Under the pieces are notes generated by a model. It did not search any database. It was not told where the DNA came from and saw only the letters and a list, made by a program, of their open reading frames with translations. A stretch of DNA of 64,000 nucleotides, taken from NCBI GenBank assembly GCA_030549335.1, contig JAUKPH010000018.1:1612001-1676000 (forward strand), read 5' to 3'. This document shows, one piece after another, positions 11,657 through 23,511 of the stretch. The stretch comes from Pontederia crassipes. Taxonomy: Eukaryota; Streptophyta; Magnoliopsida; Commelinales; Pontederiaceae. Position numbers and translations under genes: made by a program. Each line of letters starts with the position of its first letter. The stretch's first letter is position 1.

Positions 11657-11957
11657 TAGGGGTGTTCATGGGTCGGGTTTGACCCAACCTGACCCCGAAC
11701 TCGGCACTTTTTTACATATTTAAAATATTTTTTAAATTTTTTAGTAGAAAATATAGGATGAAAACTAAAAAAAGTCAGGTCTAGGGGGTGAGGTCGGGTC
11801 AGAAAATTTTGACTTGCACCCGACCCGACCCAAGGTCGAGTTGAGGTCGGGTCGAGTCTGATCCGACCACGGACCCGACCCGACCCAAACTAGTTTGGGG
11901 TGGATCTGATTGGGTCATCGGGATCGCAGGTTGACTCGACCCGCTGAACACCCCCTA
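11657..11957. mobile_element. short TIR element (MITE-like, hAT-type ends)
   Basis: The left end TAGGGGTGTTCATGGGTCGG is mirrored at the right end by CCGCTGAACACCCCCTA. Ends of the form TAGGGGTGTTCA are common in plant hAT-type MITEs. The interior repeats GGGTCGGGT and CCCGACCCGACC. The flanking octamers (AATATTAA and ACTGTTAA) agree only partly, so the target duplication is degraded or the boundary is slightly off. Confidence 0.55.
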
Positions 11958-12054
11958 ACTGTTAAGATTTTGTTCTATAAATGTCATGTTTGTTAGCTTC
12001 AACTATATATGTGCATGATTGAAATATGATAAACTAATTTAACATATTGTATTG

Positions 12055-12056
<2 letters not shown>

Positions 12057-12099
<43 letters not shown>

Positions 12100-12157
12100 G
12101 TTGTTGTTGTTGTTGTTGTTATTATTATTATTATCATCATCATCGTCGTCGTCGTCG

Positions 12158-12190
<33 letters not shown>

Positions 12191-12232
12191 GGGACGGAAC
12201 TATGTATTGTTGGGGGGGGGGGGGGGGGGGGG
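12057..12232. repeat. compound trinucleotide microsatellite plus poly(G)
   Basis: The order is (ATT)n, (GTT)n, a short (ATT)n, (ATC)n, (GTC)n, (ATC)n, (GTC)n, then an unrelated short spacer and 21 consecutive G at 12212-12232. Each block differs from its neighbour by a single base in the unit. Confidence 0.95.
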
Positions 12233-12269
12233 CTGCCTAAAGAGACATCCTACTTTTGAAACAAGTGAA

Positions 12270-13149
12270 AAGAGAAATTTGAGTGAAAATACTCAAAATG
12301 AAAAACATATCCTCTTAATCGGAAGTGTGTTGATTTAACCACTCTTCCATTTGATCTTGGAGATAGAAGAAAGATTTCAAGTTATCACCCTAATGGTCTA
12401 GATGAAATTTGAAGAATGTACTTATTAAGGGGACCATTCTAATTCAAACTTATGATTTTTCACAAATATAAAATGGAGGAAAATTACGTCGATACAATTC
12501 TGATTAGTTTACATAATATTCTAATTGGTTAGAACATAGTATTACAAAAGATGTAATTTTTTTTTCTTATGTTGTTATTTATTTAAAACTGATATTTGAA
12601 GTCAAAGAAGAGGGGATGCATTTGTCACCTAGGATTATAGATGATGGAATAAAAAAAAAGAGATTTGGTATTCTTGTTGGAGAAGTTGGTAGTGCTCATA
12701 ATCAAGTTGTTCGTAGATGTGAAGATTGATGTAACAAAATCAATCTATTCATGTAGCTCTTAACAAACAATCAACTCAAGTGAAAAGTGAGAACACAATT
12801 CGTTCGCATACTTCCTTAGATTGTATTAAGATTTCTTTTACAATAGGGATTATCATTTTGTGATCACGATGAAACTGAAAATTCACAAATAAGGAAAATT
12901 TTCAAGATTTTTTACAAATTCTTGTTGAGAAGGCATTGCTAAAGTTGTATTAAAAAATGCTTCGAAAAATCAACTATCATATGATATTCAAAAGGATCTC
13001 GTGAATTCTGCTACACAAGAAACAACAAAAGCTATACTTGAAAATGATTTATTTTTACTTGAAAATGATATATCTAAAAAAGAACAAATGACACTTGCCC
13101 TATGTTTCATATATAAACAAGGTATGGTTAAAGAAAGATTTCTTGGTCT
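12270..13149 (+). pseudogene. hAT transposase pseudogene, TTF/ZMYM-like type (copy 1)
   Basis: Fragments in shifting frames match, as I know the family, plant hAT-derived proteins with a TTF-type zinc finger and DUF4371. They are the region around KISSYHP at about 12375-12400, HNQVVRRCEDLM at about 12695, NKQSTQVK at about 12765, and DISKKEQM...KQGMVKERFLGL at 13060-13150. Many stops and frameshifts break it; the longest open piece is 13001-13150, after which the frame runs into transposon sequence. The copy is cut by the CACTA-like element starting at 13150. A second, longer copy lies at 14978-16340 in the same direction. Confidence 0.7.
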
Positions 13150-14977
13150 CACTACAAGAAAATTGGAATATTTCGACGGGTCATTTTCGACGGATAGAAA
13201 TTCATCACAATTTGCGATGGATTTTGTGACGGATAGGTATCCGTCGGTATTTCCGACGATCACAATCGTCGAAAATAAGGATAATAAATTATGTGATATG
13301 TTATTTTATTATTTTATTTTTCGACGGTTAGGAACGTCGAAAGTTTCGACAAATATTTATTCGTCGCAAAATTTTGACGGTCCTAAACGTCGATAAATAG
13401 AAAATAATATAATATAAGAAATATTTTATTAATATAATTAGCGACAGTTCAGACCGTCGATATTTTCGACGGTCCAAACTGTCGGTAAGTGAAAAATAAT
13501 AATATTATAACCAGTCTTTTATTAATATAATTACCGATAGTTCATATCGTCGATATTTCCGATGGTCCAAACCATCGGTAAGTGAAAAATAATATTGTAA
13601 TCATATATATCATAATATATAATATTATTAATATTTTATTATTATAATTACCGACGGTTCTGATCGTCCGAAGTTCAGATGGTCCAAACCGTCGATAATG
13701 GAAAAAGTAATTAAATATTATAATCATATATATCATAATATGTGATATAAATAATATTTTATTATTATAATTACAAACGGTTCAGATTGTCGGAAGTTCA
13801 GACAGTCCGCACCATCGGTAATGAAAAAAATAATTAAATATTGTAATCATATATATCATAATATATAACATTATTAGTATTTTATTATTATAATTACCGA
13901 CAGTTCAGACCATCGAAAGTTCAGACGGTGTATCATCGATAACAGAAAAAGTAATTAAATATTATAATCATATATATATATTATAATATGTGATATAATT
14001 AGTATTTTATTATTATAACTACCGACGGTTCGGACGGTCAGAAGTTCAGACGGTCGAATCTTCAGACCGTCGATAAAGTAAAAATATTATTATATTACTA
14101 TATTTTTCGACGGTCAAAATCGTCGGTACTTAAAAAATAATCCCGCCTCATTCCTCGCATTTTTTCCTTTTCCAGCTTTCCACTTTCTTTTTTCTTCTAT
14201 TTATTCATTCACTCTACCTCTTATTTATTCATTTGTTTTGTATACCTCCTTTTCTATGTTCTCTCTACCTCCTCTCTCTCTCCCGGACGACGACAGAAGG
14301 ACGACCCCCCAGCGACCCCTCTCGCCGGCCGTCGGCCACCGCTCTCTCTCTCTCTCTCGCATGTGGCCGGCGATCCCCCTATCTCTCTCTCTCTCTCTCG
14401 CTCTTGCAGCCGATCGAGCCGCCTGGCGGCTGACCTAGCCGCCAGGCAGCCTGATCCTGCCGCAGCCAGCTAGATCGGCCGCCAGGCGATCTGATCTGGC
14501 CGGCTGCGGCCAGGCGGCCTGATCCGGCCGGCTGCGGGCCGCCTAGCGGCCGGATCGGCCGCCTCGTAGTCCAATCTGGCCGTTGGCGGTCGGATCAGTC
14601 GCCTCGCAGTCCGATCGGCCCGTGGGCAGCCGGATCGACTAATTTTTTTATATTATAAAAAATCTTTGCGACGGTTGCGACCGTCGAAAGTTTCGATGAT
14701 CGCGACGACCGTCGAAAGTTTCGATGGTTGCTACCGCTGAAAGTTTTGACGATCTCGACCATCGACAGTCATCGGAACCGTCGAAAGTTTTGATGGTCGC
14801 AACCGCCAAATGTTTCGATGGTTCGGCCGTCGGACATTTGCGACGGTCACAGCCGTCAGAACTATCGACGAATTATTTTCGACCGTCGCAAAACAATTTG
14901 AGACGACCATATTTTCGTCGAATCGGTTCCGTCGAAAATCATAATTTTCGACGATTTTTGGCAAATTACAGACGGTC
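13150..14977 (-). mobile_element. CACTA-like element inside hAT pseudogene, one end truncated
   Basis: The left terminus CACTACAAGAAAATTGG starts at 13150. Dense GACGGT/ACCGTC subterminal repeats follow, then AT-rich units of about 120-140 bp containing GACGGTTCAGA...TCGTCGG (13440-14100), a CT-rich tract, and a GC-rich core with GGCGGCCTGATC units (14400-14640). Positions 14650-14977 correspond to the reversed left part of the 3413-4974 element, so the two are one family in opposite orientation. By that comparison about 35-40 bp, including the right TIR, are missing at 14977, where hAT sequence resumes. No transposase. Confidence 0.75.
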
Positions 14978-16340
14978 TTGGAGATGGAAAAAAGATTTCA
15001 AGTTATCGATCTAATGATCAAGATAAAATTCGAAGAATATACTTATTATGGGGACCATTCCAACCTTAAAATTATGATTTATCACAAACATAAATCATAG
15101 GTAAATTTTGTTGATTCAAACTCGATTGGTTTATACAATATTCTAATTGGTTAGAATATAGTATTACAAAAGTTGCAGTTGTTTTGCTTATGTTGTTATT
15201 TATTTAAAAGTGATATCTGAAGTCAAAGTAGAGGAAATGCATTGGTCATTGAAGGTTACAAATAGTGGAATAACAAAAAGAGATTTGATATTCATGTTGA
15301 AGGAGTTGGTAATGTTCATAATCAAGTTGTTCGTAAATGTAAAGATTTGATGAAACAAAATGAATATATTCTTGTAGCTCCTAACAAACAATCAACTCAA
15401 GTGAAAATTGAGAACACACTCATTTGCATGCTTCATTAGATTGTATAAGATTTCTTTTACATTACGTAATATCATTTCGTGGTCACGATGAATCTGAAAA
15501 TTCACAAAATAAGAAAAAATTTCGAGAACTTTTAGAGTTTCTTGTTGATCGTAATATAATGAAGGCATTGCTAAATTTGTATTAAAAAATGTTTTGAAAA
15601 AAAAATCAACAGATTGTGTTATATGGTATTAAAAAAGATCTTGTGAATTCTACTACACTAGAAACAACAAAAGCTATACTTGATGATTTTAGAGATGATT
15701 TATTTGAAATTTTGGTTGATGAATCTCATGATATATCTAAAAAAACAAATGAAGCTTGTCCTACCACTACAAGAAAATGATGAAATAGCAATGGATATTT
15801 GTGAGTGCTTTGTGCACTTGCAAATTAGCGAGTTATTGGTTTATTACTTTCTCAACATAAATTAAGTTTACCACGAATAAAAACTCAAAGCTATGATAAA
15901 GCAAGAAGCATGCAAGGTGAGTTTAATGATATAGAAAGTTTGATTTTAAGAAAAAATGAATCAACATATTACATTCATTGTTTTGCTCATCAGCTCCGAT
16001 TAACTCTAGTCACTATTGCAAAAAAAAAACATGTTGATGTTGTTAATCTTTTCACACTCTGCTTATTAATTTAGTTGGTGCCTCTAGTAAGTGAAATGAT
16101 AAATTTTGAGAAATTCAAATATCTAAAGTAGCTTAGGCTTTAAGAACAGGTGAATTGTAGAGTGGCAGAGGATTAAATCAAGAAATTAGTCTTAAAAATG
16201 TAGTGATACAAGATGGGATCACATGGTGTGTTGATAAATTTGAATATTTAATTATAATAAATTTGCTAATTATTTTATCACTATAAAATTAATTTCTGTC
16301 TTGATTATTAACCTACTCTAGCACCAAAAACTGATAGTGT
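14978..16340 (+). pseudogene. hAT transposase pseudogene, TTF/ZMYM-like type (copy 2)
   Basis: From TTGGAGATGG onward this repeats copy 1 (12352-13100) with moderate divergence and then extends further. Recognisable stretches include the HNQVVRKC-type segment at about 15318, DESHDISKK at about 15718, and LSQHKLSLPRIKTQSYDKARSMQGEFN followed by STYYIHCFAHQLRLTL at about 15850-16015, which are family hallmarks around the catalytic domain. Many stop codons show it is dead. The stretch corresponding to the last 45 bp of copy 1 is replaced by CACTACAAGAAAATG (15765-15779), identical to a CACTA end. The C-terminal dimerisation domain is not recognisable. Confidence 0.7.
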
Positions 16341-16607
16341 TAGGCATAATTTATTGGAATATTATTCGACTAAATTTTGGCAAATCCTCTCCACCAAATT
16401 GTCATCATATGCTAATAACTTTTATAATAATCATAAAAATAAAAAAAATGGCGCAGTAATTTTAATATAGTAATAACCAATTGTTATGTATAATTAGCCA
16501 CCTCATGCACAAAGGCCTAGTACAATATGTCAATATTAATCATGTTAATAATTAGGCAATCTAAAAGAGTCAATTAACCTTCCAAATTTTATTAAGGATT
16601 TAATGAT

Positions 16608-17840
16608 CTTGCTACTCACCAAAGTGGGTAGCAAGATGCTCCCTAAATCGTCTATCGTCCATCGTCCGATCGAAGATCAAGGGAGGAAGAGCGTGCGGCC
16701 GGTTCACGCCCGCTTCGTTGCCGGTTTAGGGATTCTTCTGCTGTGAATTGCGGGTTCAACATGCGTTCTCTCTTCCATTTGCAGATGCGTTCCCTAGAAT
16801 CACTATCTCCAGCGAATCACGGCATTTGTGCTGCCGATCTCCCTCGTCCGATGCCACCGCCGATCTCCCTCGTCCGGTGCTGCTGACCTCCCTCGTCCGC
16901 GCTGCCGCTGATCTCCCTCGTTTGATGCCCCGCTGATCTCCCTCATCTGGTACCGCTGATCTACCTCGTCCGGTGCCACTAATCTCCCTCATCCTGTGGC
17001 ACTGACCTCCCGCGTCCGACGCCACTGCTGATCTCCCTCGTCTGGTGCTGTTGATCTGCCTCGTCGGGTGACACTGACCTCCCTCGTCCGACGCCGCCAC
17101 TGATCTCCCTCGTCCGACGCCGCTGCTGATCTCCCTCGTTCAGTGCCGTTGACCTCCCTCGTCCGATGCCGCCGCTGCCCTTGCACCCGCCGCCGTTGAC
17201 CTCCCTCGTAACTCGCCGCCGCTGATCTCCCTCGTCACTTGCCGCTGCTGATCTCCCTCGTCACCTGCCGCTGCCGATCGCTCTCGTCGCTGGTCGCCGC
17301 TGATCTCCCCTCACTCGCCACCGCCGATCGCCCTCGTCACTCGTCGTCGCTGATCTCCCATCACTCGCCGCCGCTGATCGCCCTCATCACCCGCCACCGT
17401 CGATCACCTTCATCACTCGCCGCCGTTGATCCCTCGTCCGACGCTGCCACTGATCTCCCTCGTCTCTCGCCGCCACTGATCTTCCTCGTAACTCGCCGGC
17501 GCTGATCTCCCTCGTCACCCACCGCCGCCGATCGCCCTCGTCACCCGCCGCCACCGATCGCCCTCATCACTCGCCGCCGCTGATCCTCCCTCGTCCGACG
17601 CTGCCACTGATCTCCCTCGTTTCTCGCCGCCACTGATCTCCCTCTTCACCCGCCGTCGCCGATCTCCCTCGCCACCCGCCGTCGCCGATCGCCCTCATCA
17701 CCCGCCGCCTCCGATCGCCCTCGTCACTCGCCGCCGCTGATCACCCTCGGCACTTTCCACCGTCGAACACCCTCATCACTCGTCGTCTCCGCCGATCTCC
17801 CTCAACCCTCGGAGTTCTCACTGTCCCAATCTCCCATGTC
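16608..17840 (+). repeat. GC-rich minisatellite with GATCTCCCTCGTC core
   Basis: More than 30 imperfect tandem units of about 25-35 bp, each with (C/T)GCCGCTGATC(T/G)CCCTCGTC. At its left edge CTTGCTACTCACC and GTGGGTAGCAAG form a 12-bp hairpin (16609-16636). Open frames on both strands (for example 16756-17100 and 17239-17505) are low-complexity artefacts of the repeat. A related GC-rich block lies at 50677-51416. Confidence 0.85.
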
Positions 17841-17844
17841 ATCA

Positions 17845-19135
17845 CCGAAGCACTCATCGCCGGCAATTTTTTTATTGTTTACATATGAAAGTAGTATGAA
17901 ATCATTAAAGCCCTCATCGTCATTAGGATTTACTTTATGAAAATTTACCGAAGATTACTTCATGCACTTGCTGTTATCTTAATAGTACGTGTACATAAAA
18001 CTGCCCATTTGATTTCTTTGCCATGTTATCAAGGATTTTTATTTTTAATTTCCGTTAACTAGCTGGCCGTTTTTATTTTATTTCATTTTTTTCTCGATTG
18101 TTACATTATTATCCCATTAAACTAATTTAATGAAATTATCTCTTATAAATTAGTTAGGAATCATGTATCCACTAATTTAATGAAATTATTTACTTACTAT
18201 ATCTTTTAACTAACTCATAATTATTTAAATAATATTCTTTAAATTAATATCCTATAAACTATGAAAGTTAATATTTTAATTTATTATAACATATTAATTA
18301 TTGGACATGTCTCATTTCATACATGTACCAAATGTCATGCTATCTTCCTTTTAATAATATACAGATATAGATTTGCATGATCTATCATAATTAAATTGTC
18401 ATACCGATTATGTGCAAGTGAACCAATTAATTTCCTTGGCTCATAAATGCCTTTTCGATCCACAATTTGTGACATTTGTTTCTTAACAGAACTAGTAACT
18501 ATCGTATTCTAACTAATTTATTACTATCCTGATCAATTTTTAATTTTATCATATCGATGGAAAATTGTATATACTATCACCTTTAGTATCTAATTATTAC
18601 TTTGGAAAATTTGTTGTAATCAAATTTAGTGATCAAGTTTAATATTACATTTTCATTCTAACCTCTGAGTTACCAAATATTATTATTTGTTTCACAATAG
18701 ATACTTGCATTTTCCCTAATTATTTTTTTTAAAAAGAAAAAGTTATTATAAGAAAATTTCACATCACGTTTCATATTAATAATTCATAGAGACGGAATCA
18801 TTTAATACTTTGCTATTAGGACCTAACTTTGTTATGTGCGAAACCACTTCAACAATCATTTAACTAACCACTTTTAGATTTGATTGCCCCCCTCGCCATA
18901 TGGTTATTGCCAACCATTAGAGAGACATAAGACTGACATAAAAATAAAGAATCAGAAAATTTGTGATTGGAGCAAATAGTTTAACAAAAACCAAAACAAA
19001 TAAAACACATGTGCCGAAATTTTTTTTTTAAAAAAAAGGAAGTGTATGAAATAATGTCACCTTCCTTTGATCGATAAACTATTATTGGAGGTCGTACATG
19101 TGACAGAGAACATAACATCATAAAAGTAACTAAGG
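17845..19135. other. AT-rich intergenic region
   Basis: No gene recognised. It contains the first copy of a dispersed repeat (18604-18735). It lies directly downstream of the S-protein homolog, which is transcribed towards it. Confidence 0.5.
18604..18735. repeat. dispersed repeat, copy 1 (copy 2 at 63118-63252)
   Basis: About 130 bp containing AATCAAATTTAGTGA and TTTAATATTACATTTTCA is found again in the same orientation at the right end of the window with a few differences. The two copies are 44 kb apart. Element type unknown. Confidence 0.75.
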
Positions 19136-19561
19136 TTACCACGAATAAAAGCAATCGTACTCTTGACGTATTTCATTGAAGAAAAAGGCTCCATTTCTCC
19201 GAATGCTCCACCAGCATTTTTTTGCACAGTTGGTATCAAATCTGTATGCAACGTAAACATCAAAGCTCGTGGAGATGTTCCTCCAGTCCATGTGGCACCA
19301 AAATAATGTGTTGGCCGTGAAGAAGTTGGACCTGAATTTCCAACCGAACGACTCATGGGACTTCAAGACGTGTACGCCAATGTCGTCATTTTTGGACCTG
19401 CAATGCATCGACAATGGGACCGTATCATTCAGATCATTAAAAATCCTCAGATGCTTGGTACTAAAGAAAGGGATAAAACGTCCCTCGATCACTGTAACAT
19501 GACATGAAAATATGACAAGTGAAGTAAAAACAAGGATGAGGGACATGTTTCTAAAAGCCAT
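19136..19561 (-). CDS. S-protein homolog (plant self-incompatibility S1 family)
   Basis: An ATG-started, uninterrupted 141-codon frame. Residues 1-27 form a signal peptide (hydrophobic LILVFTSLVIFS core), so the product should be secreted. The mature part has family features: an H-(L/V)-x-I-x-N-D-L start (HLRIFNDL), a cysteine in MHCRSKNDDIG, HESFGWKFRSNFF-type sequence, FWCHMDW, a central TNCAKKCWW and the C-terminal YDCFYSW. Cysteines likely form the usual disulfides. The length matches the family's usual 120-150 residues, and the gene is intronless as is typical. Poppy PrsS, the founding member, is a stigma ligand that triggers pollen rejection; most homologs have unknown, often floral or secreted-signal roles, so no self-incompatibility role is claimed. 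An (AT)n run lies 45-80 bp upstream of the ATG. It looks intact. Confidence 0.9.
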   Translation of the reverse strand: MAFRNMSLILVFTSLVIFSCHVTVIEGRFIPFFSTKHLRIFNDLNDTVPLSMHCRSKNDDIGVHVLKSHESFGWKFRSNFFTANTLFWCHMDWRNISTSFDVYVAYRFDTNCAKKCWWSIRRNGAFFFNEIRQEYDCFYSW

Positions 19562-19600
19562 TGCAATCTCTCCTTGTAAGGTAAAAACAAATAGTTATGC

Positions 19601-19650
<50 letters not shown>

Positions 19651-20007
19651 CTAACAAACTAAATCAATAGTTTGGATTTGGAGATCACTTATTAGGCAAA
19701 AGTTTAACTCCATTATATATTTTATTTATGCCTATTAGTTAAACTACTATGCAATGTCTTTTATTTAGTTACATATGAGCATTAATAAATCTCCTATTTG
19801 TAAGAAAATAAAAGATGAGGGATGTTCTGATTATAAATTGAAGTTGGGGGATCAATTTAAAAATGACTCAAAGTTGAAGGACTAATCGTGTAATTTACCC
19901 CTATAATATGCAATAGTTGCATAAGCAAATGTATCAATTGGAGTTGCTTGGAATGCATGGATCGGCATGATAAATTAATTGGTTCATTAGGTGTCTTTTT
20001 CGTGTGA
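19562..20007. other. upstream region of the S-protein homolog
   Basis: Contains an (AT)n run at about 19603-19640 that could serve as or replace a TATA region. No other feature is recognised up to the MITE at 20016. Confidence 0.5.
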
Positions 20008-20015
20008 TAAATAAC

Positions 20016-20734
20016 CAATGTTTTGAAAACTGGACCGGACCGTCCGGTTCAACTGCGAACTGACCGGTGATCCGGTCCGGTCAAGGTACAAAACCAGTTT
20101 TGATGTTGAACCGGGGAAACCGATTGAACCGGCCAGTTGGACCGGATCGGTTCAACCCGGTTCAATTCAAATTTTGAAAAAAAGAATTAAAATAATGATA
20201 AAAATAGGAAAGGAAAAAAGGAAAAAAAAAGAAAGAAATAAAAGAAATGTAAGGAAGGAAGGAATATGACAGGTGCAACATTAAATAGGAATGAAAATAA
20301 AAAAAGGTAAGTATTTGAAATTGCTTAGCATTAAAATAGAAAATTATTAAAAGACAAATAAATGAAATAAAAAGGAAAGTGTTAAAGAAAAAAGAAATAA
20401 AAATAATTTAAGATAAAATTTATTAATATAGCATTTATATCATTAAATAATAGATATTAAATTAATAATAATCTATTTATATTTAAATGTTAATTATTAT
20501 TATTTATCATTATTAAAACTTTTATCAAATGAAAATTATGTTATATTAATTTTTAATATTATTAATAGGTTATTAGTACAATATTAATATACTACATCAT
20601 ATAACTTATATTATATCCCTATAATTATTATAAATAATATTATTTTGATAAAATCCGGTTCAATCCAGTCAAACTCGATCGGACCGATCCAACCGTGACC
20701 CGGTAAGAAATCCGGTCCGGTTCTGAAAACATTG
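20016..20734. mobile_element. non-autonomous hAT-type element with 8-bp TSD
   Basis: The ends are inverted repeats: CAATGTTTTGAAAACTGG on the left and CCGGTTCTGAAAACATTG on the right, with CCGGTCCGGTTCAA motifs repeated inside both ends. The octamer TAAATAAC occurs exactly at 20008-20015 and 20735-20742, the duplication size of the hAT superfamily. The interior (20180-20650) is AT-rich and non-coding. Confidence 0.85.
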
Positions 20735-20742
20735 TAAATAAC

Positions 20743-21492
20743 CATCATCATCACTAACCATCACCTGAGTGCTTGTTTTTACCATTTCTATATATGCATT
20801 ATATATTAAAATTAGAGATTAAATAATAAGTTGAACCACCCCCCCCCCCCCCCCATTTTTTTTAGTAGACATTTTTTCATATGTATAAAATAAATTTAAC
20901 CCTCTTAGGTTAAATTGAAATTAGTTAAATTAAATATTTTATATTAAATTTATGTTTTATTATTTTTATAATATTAAGTAGTCTAAGAACCTGTGTGATG
21001 CACGGATCTTATAAATTAAGTTAATATAAATGAAAAAATAATGAATTAAATAAATTGAACTTCATTATATATTCACATCAAATTACAAAATACATTTTTA
21101 TAAACTACATTATTTACTTAATCTCTTAGGCATGAAAAGTCACATAAAATTATATTTGTGAAAATATTAATTTCTTAATTATTGAACTTGACTTTTATTA
21201 ATGATCATTATAAAAATTATCATAATTGAAAATTATTTACATTAAAATCCAAATAATATGAATACATTTTCTCCAACTTTATTTCCTGATAATTTTTTTG
21301 TACCTTGGGTAACTATAAAATCCTCCAAATAAAATATTTATTTATTTTCTTTTCTCTCATATTTTTTTATTTTTTTCCAAATAGTTTTTTAGAAAAAAAA
21401 ATTATACATGCCACTTCTCTTAGTTCTTATATTATTTGCCTCAGACCAATGTAAAAATATTGACTTGTTTACACTTGACCTATTAGCAACAA
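20743..21492. other. AT-rich region with poly(C) and a degenerate Helitron-like hairpin
   Basis: Sixteen consecutive C lie at 20839-20854. At about 20991-21006 CCTGTGTGATGCACGG resembles the GC hairpin of the two Helitron ends further right, but the adjacent CTAG is missing, so this may be an older decayed end. No gene. Confidence 0.45.
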
Positions 21493-22707
21493 CTAGTATG
21501 ATGACATGCGCGATGCGCGGACGACACAAAATTAAACATAAATTTTGATATAAAATAAGAAATTTTATTTTGATATAAATTTTATAGATTATATAATCAG
21601 TTTCTCGGCTTAGAAACTTATATATGTAAATATGATACATTCTCTTTCATTTTTAATTATGTTTTACTCTATATTTCCCCCCTTAACTTTGTTATTTTGT
21701 TAACATCTATTATTTAAAATTTTTTATTTTATTTATGTTAATTTACATATGACAATATAGAAACACCGTGACTTCTCCTTTCAAACTATATATCTTTTTA
21801 ATTTTGATATAATATAGGCATAAATACCAATTGATATCTATATTTCTTTAAAATAATATCATGTCTTAGAATTAAGTAAATACTATTTATTTTAGTAATT
21901 TTAACAATTTCTATTATTTTTTATTTTATCTATTTCATTTTCTATGTGACAATGTAAATATGTCATATTTCACATGCTATATGTATGTAAAGATATATAA
22001 CATAAATAAATTAAATTATTATATATCATACTAAAATGACTATTAAAATTATTTAAATATTTTAAGCATTACATGTGACTTAATGAAATAGTGTCATAGG
22101 TCAACTTCTACCTTTCCATTTAATTATATATGTTATACTTATATGGAGAGATTGATGATGAAATGACAAAGATGATAATTATATGTAAATTCTTTTATTA
22201 CTTATATTTTGTTATAATTTGTAGCTAATTATATTTTATTGTCTATTTTTTAAAAAATGTCCACCACTATGCATTCACTTCTTAATTATGTATATTTTTA
22301 TAATAATTTATTTTAAAATATATACTGAATTGTTATAACTTTCTTCCAACAATCTATATAAACAATTATATTTTTGTCATTCTTAAAAATTAATTAATGT
22401 CACGATCTAACTTTAAGAATTCAATTATCTAGATTATATTACATGGCTTCATGATAGGGTTATATCCAACTTTTAACTCTCTTTAAAGGTGTGTGTATAT
22501 ATGCATATTATGTATGTATTAAATATAAATAATGATTGAAGTTAAATATTTTATATGATATAACTAAAAGTTTATATCTGGTGTTGACAACATTTATTTT
22601 AATAAGAAATATAAGTAATATTTTTTTTAACATTATTATTTGAGTACAGGTGTCAAATTTTTAAGATGATCATAAGTTAATTCCATGCAAATCCTCACCT
22701 TGGTTAT

Positions 22708-22752
<45 letters not shown>

Positions 22753-23469
22753 CTTCTTAGTGTTTGATAATATTTACATGAGGAACTAAAAAATATATGA
22801 TATATTTATATAAATAATATTTAGTTTATTCTTGTTGTCATTATAGATATATATAATATATTATTTAAAAGTAAATTTTAAAAGATTATTTTGTGTGTCT
22901 CAAGTAGCATTTATCCCTTTCATTGTCAAATATAATGTGCAATATTATTAATACATAAGTTTTTTTATTCATCATTTGGGTTGCTCTCAACGAAACAATA
23001 AGAATATATTTTATTCTTTATAATACAATATAGATGTGAAATATGATTATTATTTTATCTTCTATATAACTTAACATTAGAATTTATTTCTATTTTTTTA
23101 CTTTATTACGTGTCACATGCTTCAGCCTTCAAGTCTAAAAAAATTATTGATAGATCGACTTAATCCGGAAAGATAGCTATAAAGTTTGTGAATTCTTCCT
23201 ATTTTATAGTCCATCTTATATATTTCATATTATAAACTTCAAATATGGGATTAAATTACATAGTTGAATATTATTCCATTTTCATTTATATTTGGAAACC
23301 TTTGAATGTGGGACTAAAAGCATATTTGATAGAGAGATACAAAAATTACTAATTTTATTGTATATGATAAATTCTAGTTCATAATAGTTTTTTTAAAAAT
23401 ATAATTACTTAATATAATTTTATTTCAAATGTGGCATCATAAGAATTTTTCATTTCGCAACTTCTACCT

Positions 23470-23511
<42 letters not shown>

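Noticed and set aside
12052..12240. Open frame of isoleucine/valine runs
   Set aside because: Direct product of the trinucleotide microsatellite and the poly(G) run.
16756..17505. Open frames of repeated RGRSA / TRRGRS type
   Set aside because: They translate the GATCTCCCTCGTC minisatellite.
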